Shown: in pieces, positions 8,148 to 14,771 of the stretch
How positions within the stretch are numbered: position 1 is the first letter of the stretch
Layout of the letters: every line of letters starts with the position of its first letter
Assembly: GCA_036494925.1 (NCBI GenBank)
Contig: DASXNR010000358.1
Location: 1 to 14,837, forward strand
Source of the DNA: JAMXLO01 sp036494925
GTDB lineage: Bacteria; Pseudomonadota; Alphaproteobacteria; Acetobacterales; Acetobacteraceae
Direction: 5' to 3'
Length of the DNA stretch: 14,837 nucleotides
Translations under genes and position numbers: made by a program
Notes under the pieces: model-generated
What the model was told of the DNA's origin: nothing
Databases searched by the model: none
Seen by the model: only the letters and a program-made list of their open reading frames with translations

Positions 8148-9251
8148 CTACACCACCCGCCCGCTGTCCGGCTCCATCAGGTGCATCTGGTTCAGATCCG
8201 CCGTCAGCGGCAGCATCTCGCCAGGTTCGGCGTGGGTCGCGGGATCGACCCGGGCGCAGACCGGATCGTGGCCGATGAAGAAATGGACCATCGTCTCCAT
8301 TCCCATCGGCTCGACCACATCGACCGGCAGATCGACGCGCGTCCAGCCGGGACGGCCGGCTTCATGGTACTCGAACAGATGCTCCGGCCGCAGTCCGAGC
8401 ACCATCTCCTTGCCCTTGTGCTTGCCGTAGCGATCCACGCGCGACGGCGGCACCGGCAGCACGATCTGGTCGGTGACCTTCACCGCCAGGCCGCCGTTGG
8501 CGCCATCCTGGATGCGCGCCGGCAGGAAATTCATCGCCGGCGAGCCGATGAAGCCGGCCACGAACCGCGTGGTCGGATTGTGGTACAGCTCCTGCGGCGA
8601 GCCGACCTGCTCGATCACGCCGTGGTTCATCACCACCACGCGGTCGGCCAGCGTCATCGCCTCCACCTGATCGTGCGTCACGTACACCGTGGTGGTGCGC
8701 ACCGTCTGGTGCACCTTCTTGATCTCGGTCCGCATCTGCACGCGCAGCTTGGCATCCAGGTTCGACAGCGGCTCGTCGAACAGGAACACCTTCGGATTGC
8801 GCACGATCGCGCGGCCCATCGCCACGCGCTGCCGCTGCCCGCCGGACAGTGCACGCGGCTTGCGGTCCAGCAGCATGCCGATGTCGAGGATGCGCGCCGC
8901 CTCGTCCACTCGCCGCTTGATCTCGTCCTTGGGGAACTTCCGCAGCTTCAAACCGAACGCCATGTTGTCGAACACGCTCATGTGCGGATACAGCGCGTAG
9001 TTCTGGAACACCATGGCGATGTCGCGGTCGCGCGGCGGCACGTCGTTCACCACGTCGCCGCCGATCCAGATCTCGCCTTCGGTGATTTCCTCGAGGCCGG
9101 CGATCATGCGCAGGGTGGTCGATTTGCCACATCCTGACGGACCCACCAGCACAACGAACTCGCGATCGGCGATTTCGAGGTCGATGCCCTTCACCGCTTG
9201 CACGCCGCCATCGTAGTTCTTGACTACCTTGCGGCAGGAGACTTCAGCCAT
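8148..9251 (-). CDS. ugpC: ABC transporter ATP-binding protein, UgpC/MalK family
   Basis: This 367-residue protein is the ATPase that powers a CUT1-type importer. All nucleotide-binding motifs are intact: Walker A GPSGCGKST (37-45), Q-loop Q83 in MVFQNYALYPHMSV, signature LSGGQRQR (135-142), Walker B VFLFDEP (155-161) with E160, D-loop SNLDAKLR, and H-loop H193 in VTHDQVEAMT. After about residue 240 comes the MalK-type regulatory OB-fold (TOBE) domain, including GLRPEHLF, which is usual for sugar, polyol and glycerol-phosphate importers. It lies 43 bases after the second permease gene. The symbol marks the subfamily only; glycerol-3-phosphate as substrate is not shown. In many bacteria such ATPases serve several importers. 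Confidence 0.95.
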   Translation of the reverse strand: MAEVSCRKVVKNYDGGVQAVKGIDLEIADREFVVLVGPSGCGKSTTLRMIAGLEEITEGEIWIGGDVVNDVPPRDRDIAMVFQNYALYPHMSVFDNMAFGLKLRKFPKDEIKRRVDEAARILDIGMLLDRKPRALSGGQRQRVAMGRAIVRNPKVFLFDEPLSNLDAKLRVQMRTEIKKVHQTVRTTTVYVTHDQVEAMTLADRVVVMNHGVIEQVGSPQELYHNPTTRFVAGFIGSPAMNFLPARIQDGANGGLAVKVTDQIVLPVPPSRVDRYGKHKGKEMVLGLRPEHLFEYHEAGRPGWTRVDLPVDVVEPMGMETMVHFFIGHDPVCARVDPATHAEPGEMLPLTADLNQMHLMEPDSGRVV

Positions 9252-9294
9252 GGTCTTGTCGTTCCCTCGTGGTTTGCGGTGAAGTTGCCGAGTC

Positions 9295-10194
9295 CTAGCC
9301 TTTGGTCGCGCCGGCGGTCAGGCCGGCGACGTAATAGTCCATCAGGAAGGCGTAGACCAGGATCGGCGGCAGCGAGGCGAGCACGACCGCGGCCATGATC
9401 TTGCCCCACAGGAACACGTCGCCGCGGATCAGGTCGCTGATGATGCCGACCGTCAGCACCATCTGGTTCGCGGTGTAGAGATAGGCCAGCGGATACAGGA
9501 ACGCGCCCCAGCTCACCGTGAAGGCGAAGATGGTGGCCGCGATGATGCCCGGCATCGCCACCGGGATGAAGATCGTCCACAGCATCTGCAGATAGCCCGC
9601 GCCATCGATCAGTGCCGCCTCGTCCAGCTCCTTCGGGATCGAGCTGAAGTAGCCGATCATGATCCAGGTGCAGAACGGCACCGCCAGCGTGGGATACAGG
9701 ATCGCCAGGCACCAGATGTTGTTGATCAGCCCGAGCCAGCCGATGATCTTGAACAACGGCAGGAACAGCAGCGAGGCTGGGATCAGGTAGGTCAGGAACA
9801 CCCCGGTGGCGAGCGTCTGGCTGCCCCAGAACCCCATGCGCGACAGGCTGAACGCCGCCAGCACGGCGATCGTGATGCTGATGGCGACGACCACGATCGT
9901 GATCATCACCGAGTTGATGTAGTAGGTCTGGAAGTTCGGATAGGTGATCAGGTACCAGAAATTCTCGAACGTCGGATGGTGGACGATCCACGGACTGCCG
10001 GACTCCGCCCCGATCTCGGCCGAGGTCTTGAGGCTGGTCATCAGCGTGTAGAACGGCGGCACCAGGAAGATGACGACGAACACGCCGAGCGCGATATAGC
10101 TGCCCCACAGCGCCCACGTGCGCTGCCGGTGCAGGCTGTTATGCGTGCGCCGGGCGCGCGGAACCTCGTTGGCGACAACCGTGGTCGAGCTCAT
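9295..10194 (-). CDS. ABC transporter permease, MalG/UgpE type (CUT1)
   Basis: This 299-residue inner-membrane protein has about six hydrophobic helices, the first at residues 30-50 (LWGSYIALGVFVVIFLVPPF). The permease signature that docks on the ATPase is EAALIDGAGYLQMLWTIFIP (192-211). It ends with GLTAGATKG, a C-terminal tail typical of MalG-type permeases. The start ATG overlaps the stop of the upstream permease by four bases (ATGA at 10191-10194), implying translational coupling. A longer open frame continues upstream to 11025 in the same reading, but that part is only the shadow of the first permease gene. The substrate is not determined. Confidence 0.94.
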   Translation of the reverse strand: MSSTTVVANEVPRARRTHNSLHRQRTWALWGSYIALGVFVVIFLVPPFYTLMTSLKTSAEIGAESGSPWIVHHPTFENFWYLITYPNFQTYYINSVMITIVVVAISITIAVLAAFSLSRMGFWGSQTLATGVFLTYLIPASLLFLPLFKIIGWLGLINNIWCLAILYPTLAVPFCTWIMIGYFSSIPKELDEAALIDGAGYLQMLWTIFIPVAMPGIIAATIFAFTVSWGAFLYPLAYLYTANQMVLTVGIISDLIRGDVFLWGKIMAAVVLASLPPILVYAFLMDYYVAGLTAGATKG

Positions 10195-11141
10195 GCCGCG
10201 ATCTCCTTGGTGCGACGGGTGACGCCGCGCAACACGAAGAACGCCGAGATCGCCAGGATGGGGAACATGAACAGGCTCACCGAGGCGCCCAGCGGAATGT
10301 CGCCCGACTGGATGCCGACCTGGAAGGCGTAGGTGGCGAACACGTGCGTCATGTCCTGCGGCCCGCCGCCGGTCAGGATGCGAACGATGTCGAAGTCGGC
10401 GAACGTGACGATCAGGCTGAACAGCACGGTGATGGCGATGATGTTGCGCATCATCGGCAGGGTGACGAAGAACAGCTTCTGCAGCGCGCCGGCGCCATCG
10501 ATCGAAGCTGCCTCGTAAAGTTGCTCGGGCACCGACTTCAGCGCGGCGAGATACATGATCATGAAGAACGGCGTGCCGAACCACACGTTCACCGTGATGG
10601 TGCAGAACCGCGCGATCCAGCCGATGCCGAGCCAGGGCACGGAGGCGAAGCCGAACTGGTTCAGCAGCCAGTTGAACGCCGAGTAGGACGGATCGAACAT
10701 CCACCACCAGGTGAGCGTGGACAGCGCCAGCGGGATCACCCAGGGCACCAGCAGCAGCCCGCGCCAGATACGCTGGTTCTTGCCGGGGATGTTGTGCATC
10801 AGGTGCGCCAGGATGAAGCCGAACAGCGCCTTGAAGACCACCGCGGTGACGGCGAACAGGCAGCTCTGGAAGATGACGAGTTGGAAGGTGTTGCGCTTCA
10901 GCAGGAACGCGAAATTCGAGAGACCGACGAACGCGGTCATCTTCTTGTTCAGCATGGAAAGCCAGATGGCATAGAACGCCGGATAGACGACGAAGCCAGC
11001 GACCAGCAGGATCAGCGGCAGGCACAGGAAGAAGGCGATGGTCGACCGCCGCTGGGCGAAGCGCTTCATGGTGCTGGCACGGCGGCTGCCCACCATACCT
11101 GGCGTCATCACGCCAACAGGAACGCTGGTGCCGTCGGCCAT
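10191..11141 (-). CDS. ABC transporter permease, MalF/UgpA type (CUT1)
   Basis: This 316-residue membrane subunit forms the channel together with the MalG-type partner. About six helices are visible, the first near residues 36-60 (AFFLCLPLILLVAGFVVYPA). The EAA signature is EAASIDGAGALQKLFFVTLP (210-229). The ATG at 11141 was chosen because AAGGGAG (11148-11154) sits six bases before it. The frame extends 56 further codons upstream, but that stretch is arginine-rich, unlike the family and lies over hairpins. It lacks the long periplasmic insert of enteric MalF, as is usual for this subfamily. The binding-protein gene ends 352 bases upstream. Confidence 0.93.
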   Translation of the reverse strand: MADGTSVPVGVMTPGMVGSRRASTMKRFAQRRSTIAFFLCLPLILLVAGFVVYPAFYAIWLSMLNKKMTAFVGLSNFAFLLKRNTFQLVIFQSCLFAVTAVVFKALFGFILAHLMHNIPGKNQRIWRGLLLVPWVIPLALSTLTWWWMFDPSYSAFNWLLNQFGFASVPWLGIGWIARFCTITVNVWFGTPFFMIMYLAALKSVPEQLYEAASIDGAGALQKLFFVTLPMMRNIIAITVLFSLIVTFADFDIVRILTGGGPQDMTHVFATYAFQVGIQSGDIPLGASVSLFMFPILAISAFFVLRGVTRRTKEIAA

Positions 11142-11157
11142 TCTATTCTCCCTTACC

Positions 11158-11199
11158 CTGCCACGACGGCAGACATTCCCACGGCGCCGTTCGGCGCCG
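11158..11199 (-). promoter_or_regulatory. Two hairpins in the leader of the permease genes
   Basis: On the transcribed minus strand, a 7-bp GC stem (11182-11188 with 11193-11199, loop of four bases) is followed by a 5-bp stem (11158-11162 with 11168-11172). The second ends four bases before the ribosome site of the permease gene. They could tune translation of the permeases relative to the binding protein, but GC-rich DNA forms such stems often. The remainder of the 352-base gap, 11200-11441, shows nothing I can name. Confidence 0.35.
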
Positions 11200-11441
11200 G
11201 GCCTCGCGTGCGTGCACTGGGGCACGGCAGCCGCAATAGGCTCCCAATCGTAACGGACTATGATGCGAGCCGCGGTGCAGCCTCGCCATTCACGTACCTC
11301 CCACGCCACCGGGCATCACCCCGACGGCGACCAAGCAAGACCCCTGCCCGTGGCGGTAGACCCGCCCTCGTCGACCGCACCTCTGCCATAAATTCGGGCA
11401 AAGGATCACGGGGTATCTTATTGTTGTCTCACCACGCTAGC

Positions 11442-11470
11442 GGCTGGCGTTGCATTGTGCAACGCCAGCC
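11442..11470 (-). terminator. Perfect 13-bp stem-loop after the binding-protein gene
   Basis: GGCTGGCGTTGCA (11442-11454) pairs with TGCAACGCCAGCC (11458-11470) without mismatch around a three-base loop. It begins 23 bases after the stop codon of the solute-binding protein gene. No T-run follows on the minus strand, so it is either a Rho-type or partial terminator, or an mRNA-protecting structure. In sugar ABC operons such as malE-malF, a structure at this place keeps the binding protein in excess over the permeases, and that reading fits here. Confidence 0.7.
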
Positions 11471-11493
11471 TTGCTCGGCACGACGCGCAGCGG

Positions 11494-12837
11494 TCAGCGC
11501 GTGAAGCCTTCCAGCTCGTCCTGCGCCCAGTCCTGCACCTGCTTGATCGACTGGCCGCCCTGCAGTTTGGCGAACATCGTCGGCAATGTGCCGCGGTTGT
11601 AGATCTGCACCGCGATATCCGGCGGAGCCGGCGCCACCGCGATACAGTTCTCCTGATGCTGCGACTTGCGGATCGGGTAATGATAGACTGTGCCCTTCGG
11701 CGGCTCGACCTCGTCCCAGATCTTGAAGTCGGTCATGCTGGCGAACGGCGGGATGTCGTAGCCGAGAGAGGCGTTGCATCGCGCCTCCACCTGCTCGCGC
11801 TGGCAGAGGAATTCGATCAGCTCCTTGGCGGCCGTCTTGTTGGGAGAGAAATTCCACACCCCCCAGGAGAAGGCGCCCAGCGGCACGAAGCGGCCCTTCG
11901 GGCCCTTCGGCGCCGGGAAGGTCCAGCAGTCGGCCGCGACGGTCGGCGCGTCACGCTTCGCCACCGCCCAGGCGGATGGCGGGTTCCAGATCAATGCGCT
12001 CTGCCCGGAGATCAGCGCGCGGTTGTTGGACGCATCGTCGTAGCTGACTGCATCGGCGGGCAGGAACTTCACCAGCTTCTGGGCGTATTCCAGCACCTCG
12101 CGCACGGCGTCCGACTTCACCGTGATGTCGCCCTTGGCGCTCACCACTTCGGCGCCGAAAGCCGCGAACAGCGCGCCGGCGGTATCGACGGAGTCGGCGG
12201 TGACGCCCAGCCCAATGCCAAAGGTCTTGCCGATCTTGTGGCAGGCCTCGGCCGCCTTCAGCATCGCGTCGTAGGTCCAGTTCTCGGCCTCAGGCGCGGC
12301 GTCCGCGGACGGCGGATACAGCTTCACCACGTCGATGCCAGCCGCCTCCTTCAGGATCGAAATCCGCCCGCACGGTCCCTTGTTCTGCGTGCCGGCACTG
12401 GACGGCACCGCCAACCAGTGGCCTTTGACCTTGAACAGATACTCGCTCGCCGCGCTGGTCGGCCCGAACTTGTCGGTGAGCCGCTTCATCACGTCGTCGA
12501 TCGGCTCGATCTGGTCGGCGTGGTTCTGCACCTCCCAGCCAGGGAACTGCTGCACGTCGTGGCCGGTCTTGGCCTGGCCCTCGGCGGCGATGGTCAGGAG
12601 GTTCTTGGACCCGACCGAGGTGATGAAGTCGGCCTGCACCTCCACCTGGTTCGCCTGACCGAACGCCGCGCATTGCTGCTTCATCACGTCGTTGGCGGCG
12701 GGGACCCAATGGTCCCAAAAGCCGATCGAGACCTTGCCGGCGGCGTGGCCGGTGCGGATGTGCACCAGCGGCAACGCCGCCGCGGCCGCGCCGATCCGCA
12801 ACGCCGTGCGCCGTGTCACTCTGTGATGTCTGGGCAT
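11494..12837 (-). CDS. ABC transporter extracellular solute-binding protein, family 1, Tat-exported
   Basis: This 447-residue periplasmic receptor captures the substrate and delivers it to the two permeases. The N-terminus is a twin-arginine signal: VTRRTALRIG with R9 and R10, a short alanine-rich hydrophobic core, and a likely cleavage after GHAA near residue 33. The mature protein has the family 1 (sugar/polyol) layout, including WVPAANDVMKQQCAAFGQAN early on, tryptophans suited to a sugar site (for example W41, W44 and the WNPPSAWAV segment), and KTAAKELIEFLCQREQ near residue 345. The ATG at 12837 has GGAGAGG (12846-12852) eight bases upstream; the 13-codon upstream extension is rejected. 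It lies 156 bases after the lyase gene. Family and role are firm. The ligand is not predictable; carbohydrate, polyol or a related hydroxylated acid are all possible. Confidence 0.93.
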   Translation of the reverse strand: MPRHHRVTRRTALRIGAAAAALPLVHIRTGHAAGKVSIGFWDHWVPAANDVMKQQCAAFGQANQVEVQADFITSVGSKNLLTIAAEGQAKTGHDVQQFPGWEVQNHADQIEPIDDVMKRLTDKFGPTSAASEYLFKVKGHWLAVPSSAGTQNKGPCGRISILKEAAGIDVVKLYPPSADAAPEAENWTYDAMLKAAEACHKIGKTFGIGLGVTADSVDTAGALFAAFGAEVVSAKGDITVKSDAVREVLEYAQKLVKFLPADAVSYDDASNNRALISGQSALIWNPPSAWAVAKRDAPTVAADCWTFPAPKGPKGRFVPLGAFSWGVWNFSPNKTAAKELIEFLCQREQVEARCNASLGYDIPPFASMTDFKIWDEVEPPKGTVYHYPIRKSQHQENCIAVAPAPPDIAVQIYNRGTLPTMFAKLQGGQSIKQVQDWAQDELEGFTR

Positions 12838-12993
12838 GTCTGTTTCCTCTCCACTGGCCACATCCGCGGCCGTCAATCCGGCGCCGGCTCCCTGCGAGGC
12901 GCAAATGTCGTCCGCAGGCAGTCCGTCACGGCACGGCGTCGCCGACCGGCAAGGAGAGATCCCGCCAAACTTGGCTGCCTCATTAACGGGAAG

Positions 12994-14352
12994 TCAGTCC
13001 GCGCGCAATTGTGCCGCGGCTGTCAGCACGCGATCGATGAAGCGGTCGGCGCTGCCGAGGTAGTGGGCTGGATCGGTCAGCATCTCGATCGCGGCGCGAT
13101 CCAGCCTGGCAGTGACAGTCGTTTCGCGTGCCAGGGCGTCGGCCAGCGGAATACCCTCCGCCAGCGCGGCATCGCAGGCGTGCTTCACCACGTGGTGCGC
13201 CTCGCCGCGACCGATATGCGGTGCCAGGCCAATCATCACGGCCTCCGCGACGATCAGCCCGCCGGTCAGATCGAGGTTGCGCCGCATCCGGCCGGTATCG
13301 ACCACCATGCCCTCGGCGATCGCCCCGGCGTGCTGCAGCGCGCCGTGGGTCAGCACGAACGCCTGCGGCAGGGCGAGCAGCTCCGCCTGCCAGGGTCCGG
13401 TAGCGCGCTCGTGGTCGGCGGCCATCGCGCCGAACATCACCGGTACCAGCGCATGCACGGTGCGCGCCGCCGCCAGGATGTACTCGCTGGCGATCGGGTT
13501 GCGCTTCTGCGGCATGGTGGACGATGAGCCGCGGCCGGCAACGTACGGCTCCGACAGCTCGCCCACTTCGGTCTGCGCCAGCAGGATCACGTCGGTGGCG
13601 AGCTTTGCCAGGCTGCCGCAGACCAGGCCGAGGAAGGCCACCGTCTCGGCGAACCCGTCCCGGCTGACATGCCACGGCGCCGCCGGCGCGGCGAGGTTGA
13701 GTTCGGCGGCCAGCCCCTCCATCACAGTGACGCCCTGATCGCCGAGCGAGGCAAGCGTGCCGGCCGCGCCGGCGAAACTTACCTGCTCGACGCGTTGGCG
13801 CAGTGCGTCGAGGCGGTGCACATGGCCGATCAGCGGCTGCGCCCAGACCGCGCATTTGAGCCCGAACGTGATCGGCAGCGCCTGCTGCAGATGCGTCCGC
13901 CCGGCCATCACCGTGTGGCGGTGCCGCTCCGCCTGCGCCGCCAGCGATCCGACCATGCCGGCGAGCGCGGCGCGGATCAGCGTCAGGCCTTCGCGCACCT
14001 GAAGCACGGTGGCGGTGTCCATGATGTCCTGCGTGGTGGCGCCCCAGTGGGTCCAGCCGCCGGACTCACCGGCGGCGCGCGACAGACCGGCGACCAGGCC
14101 GACCACTGGATAGCCGACGTTGCGCGCGCTGGCGGCGAGTTCCTCGGTGCTTAGATTCGCAACATGCGCGGCGCGGGTGATCGCATCGGCAGCATTGGCC
14201 GGGATGATGCCAAGCCTCGCCTGCACCCGGGCCAGCGCCGCCTCGACGTCGAGCATGCACTGGAAGTAGGCGCGTTCGTCGAACACCGCGCGCATCGCGT
14301 CGCTGCCGTAGAGCGTGCCGAGGATCGGGCTGTCGGCGGGATTGGTGGGCAT
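12994..14352 (-). CDS. Fumarase/aspartase-superfamily lyase, 3-carboxy-cis,cis-muconate cycloisomerase (PcaB)-like
   Basis: This 452-residue cytoplasmic enzyme belongs to the superfamily of argininosuccinate lyase, adenylosuccinate lyase and PcaB, which act as homotetramers on succinyl-type substrates by beta-elimination or, in PcaB, cycloisomerisation. Conserved regions are present: HWGATTQDIMDT (102-113), GRTHLQQALP (151-160, H154) and the signature loop GSSSTMPQKRNP (275-286) with the catalytic serine region. Length and the MPQKRNP wording favour the PcaB/adenylosuccinate-lyase-like group. No other pca genes are nearby, so protocatechuate breakdown is not supported. It heads the ABC transporter unit, which suggests it processes the imported compound. 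The ATG at 14352 has AGGAG seven bases upstream. The frame stays open to 14643 through a degenerate second copy of the gene start. Family is secure; the exact reaction is open. Confidence 0.9.
   Translation of the reverse strand: MPTNPADSPILGTLYGSDAMRAVFDERAYFQCMLDVEAALARVQARLGIIPANAADAITRAAHVANLSTEELAASARNVGYPVVGLVAGLSRAAGESGGWTHWGATTQDIMDTATVLQVREGLTLIRAALAGMVGSLAAQAERHRHTVMAGRTHLQQALPITFGLKCAVWAQPLIGHVHRLDALRQRVEQVSFAGAAGTLASLGDQGVTVMEGLAAELNLAAPAAPWHVSRDGFAETVAFLGLVCGSLAKLATDVILLAQTEVGELSEPYVAGRGSSSTMPQKRNPIASEYILAAARTVHALVPVMFGAMAADHERATGPWQAELLALPQAFVLTHGALQHAGAIAEGMVVDTGRMRRNLDLTGGLIVAEAVMIGLAPHIGRGEAHHVVKHACDAALAEGIPLADALARETTVTARLDRAAIEMLTDPAHYLGSADRFIDRVLTAAAQLRAD
14291..14350 (-). 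repeat. Lyase gene start, copy A of a 60-bp direct repeat
   Basis: These 60 bases encode the first 20 or so residues of the lyase (PTNPADSPILGTLYGSDAMR). They match 14522-14581 at 55 of 60 positions, in the same orientation and 231 bases apart. Confidence 0.85.
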
Positions 14353-14359
14353 GGACGGG

Positions 14360-14364
14360 CTCCT
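14360..14364 (-). promoter_or_regulatory. Ribosome binding site deciding the lyase start
   Basis: On the minus strand AGGAG lies seven bases before the ATG at 14352. It favours this start over the open frame that runs upstream to a TTG at 14643. Confidence 0.7.
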
Positions 14365-14442
14365 GGCGGTGACGCGGTCACTCCACCCCTGCTGGTCCGA
14401 CCTGCCAAGCCCGGCCGCCCGGCGCCGGCCCTGCCCCATCGT

Positions 14443-14471
14443 CGTGGCCTGGCTCGGCTCGGCCATCCACG
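14443..14471. repeat. Imperfect REP-like palindrome inserted upstream of the lyase
   Basis: The core TGGCC (14445-14449) pairs with GGCCA (14461-14465), with a mostly paired interior and an outer CGTGG/CCACG pair. On the minus strand it is preceded by GTCTTTGCAGTGGGCATCAG (14475-14494). I recall this as part of a repeat common between genes in Acetobacteraceae, usually translated in passing as KTWMAG-SPAM. It lies between the two copies of the lyase gene start and is probably the inserted sequence. The repeat's limits are not clear from one copy. Confidence 0.5.
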
Positions 14472-14521
14472 TCTTTCCCTGATGCCCACTGCAAAGACGC
14501 CGACGGGCAGCGGCGCGTGGC

Positions 14522-14581
14522 CGCATCGCGTCGCTGCCGCAGAGCGTGCCGAGGATCGGACTGCCGGCTGGGTTGGTGGGC
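14522..14581 (-). repeat. Decayed second copy of the lyase gene start (copy B)
   Basis: This segment reads KPTNPAGSPILGTLCGSDAM in the same frame as the lyase, differing from the real N-terminus by a few substitutions; the position of the start ATG is now AAG. It lies nearer the candidate promoter than the working copy does. After GSDAMR the similarity stops and repeat-derived sequence follows. It is a relic of duplication, not a separate gene. Confidence 0.8.
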
Positions 14582-14634
14582 TTGGGGTGCAGGCCGCCAG
14601 AAACAACCTCGCCAGACCCCAGGGGCAGCGGGAG

Positions 14635-14655
14635 CGGCGTCAACTATAGACGCCG
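14635..14655. promoter_or_regulatory. 7-bp dyad over the -10 box, possible operator
   Basis: CGGCGTC (14635-14641) and GACGCCG (14649-14655) are perfect inverted repeats separated by seven bases, which contain the -10 box of the minus-strand promoter. A repressor bound here would block the lyase and transporter unit. No regulator gene is present in the window to match it. Confidence 0.4.
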
Positions 14656-14671
14656 TATCAGGTTGCGTCAG
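14643..14671 (-). promoter_or_regulatory. Candidate sigma70-type promoter for the lyase/ABC unit
   Basis: On the minus strand there is a -35 box CTGACG (14671-14666, four of six matches), a 17-base spacer and a -10 box TATAGT (14648-14643, five of six). The start would be near 14636, leaving a leader of roughly 285 bases before the lyase ATG, much of it made of the duplicated gene start and the repeat. Confidence 0.5.
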
Positions 14672-14684
14672 ATGGCCTCCGAGT

Positions 14685-14710
14685 GGTGCGAAACTTAAGA
14701 ATTTCGCACC
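14685..14710. promoter_or_regulatory. Perfect 9-bp dyad between divergent lyase and recombinase genes
   Basis: GGTGCGAAA (14685-14693) and TTTCGCACC (14702-14710) are exact inverted repeats around an eight-base AT-rich centre with CTTAAG. A third half-like GGTGC occurs at 14756-14760. Its place 62 bases before the recombinase start suits an operator or part of a resolution site. As a hairpin without a T-run it is a poor terminator. Confidence 0.55.
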
Positions 14711-14736
14711 AAAACTAGGCCGCTGAAAGATTGCGC

Positions 14737-14765
14737 TTTTTTGGCGCGTAAGTCCGGTGCATAAT
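14737..14765 (+). promoter_or_regulatory. Possible promoter of the serine recombinase, perhaps leaderless
   Basis: A good -10 box CATAAT (14760-14765) preceded by TG lies six bases before the ATG at 14772, so transcription would start at or next to the start codon. A -35 is weak: only a T-run (14737-14742) lies 17 bases upstream. No ribosome site precedes the ATG, which fits a leaderless mRNA. Confidence 0.35.
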
Positions 14766-14771
14766 GCCCCC

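Noticed and set aside
6490..8430. 646-residue open frame on the plus strand opposite the TPR gene
   Set aside because: It is a shadow of high third-position GC in the TPR gene. The translation is rich in R, H, D and Q with no family resemblance, and the minus-strand protein is clearly real.
11142..11309. 56-residue N-terminal extension of the MalF-type permease
   Set aside because: It is arginine-rich and unlike the family, and the ATG at 11141 has a strong ribosome site.
12838..12993. Separate promoter for the solute-binding protein gene
   Set aside because: I found no convincing -35/-10 pair or sigma54 site in these 156 bases; read-through from the lyase is simpler.
11455..13527. 690-residue open frame on the plus strand across the binding protein and lyase genes
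   Set aside because: It is antisense to two well-recognised genes and crosses their intergenic gap; its composition is typical of an antisense shadow.
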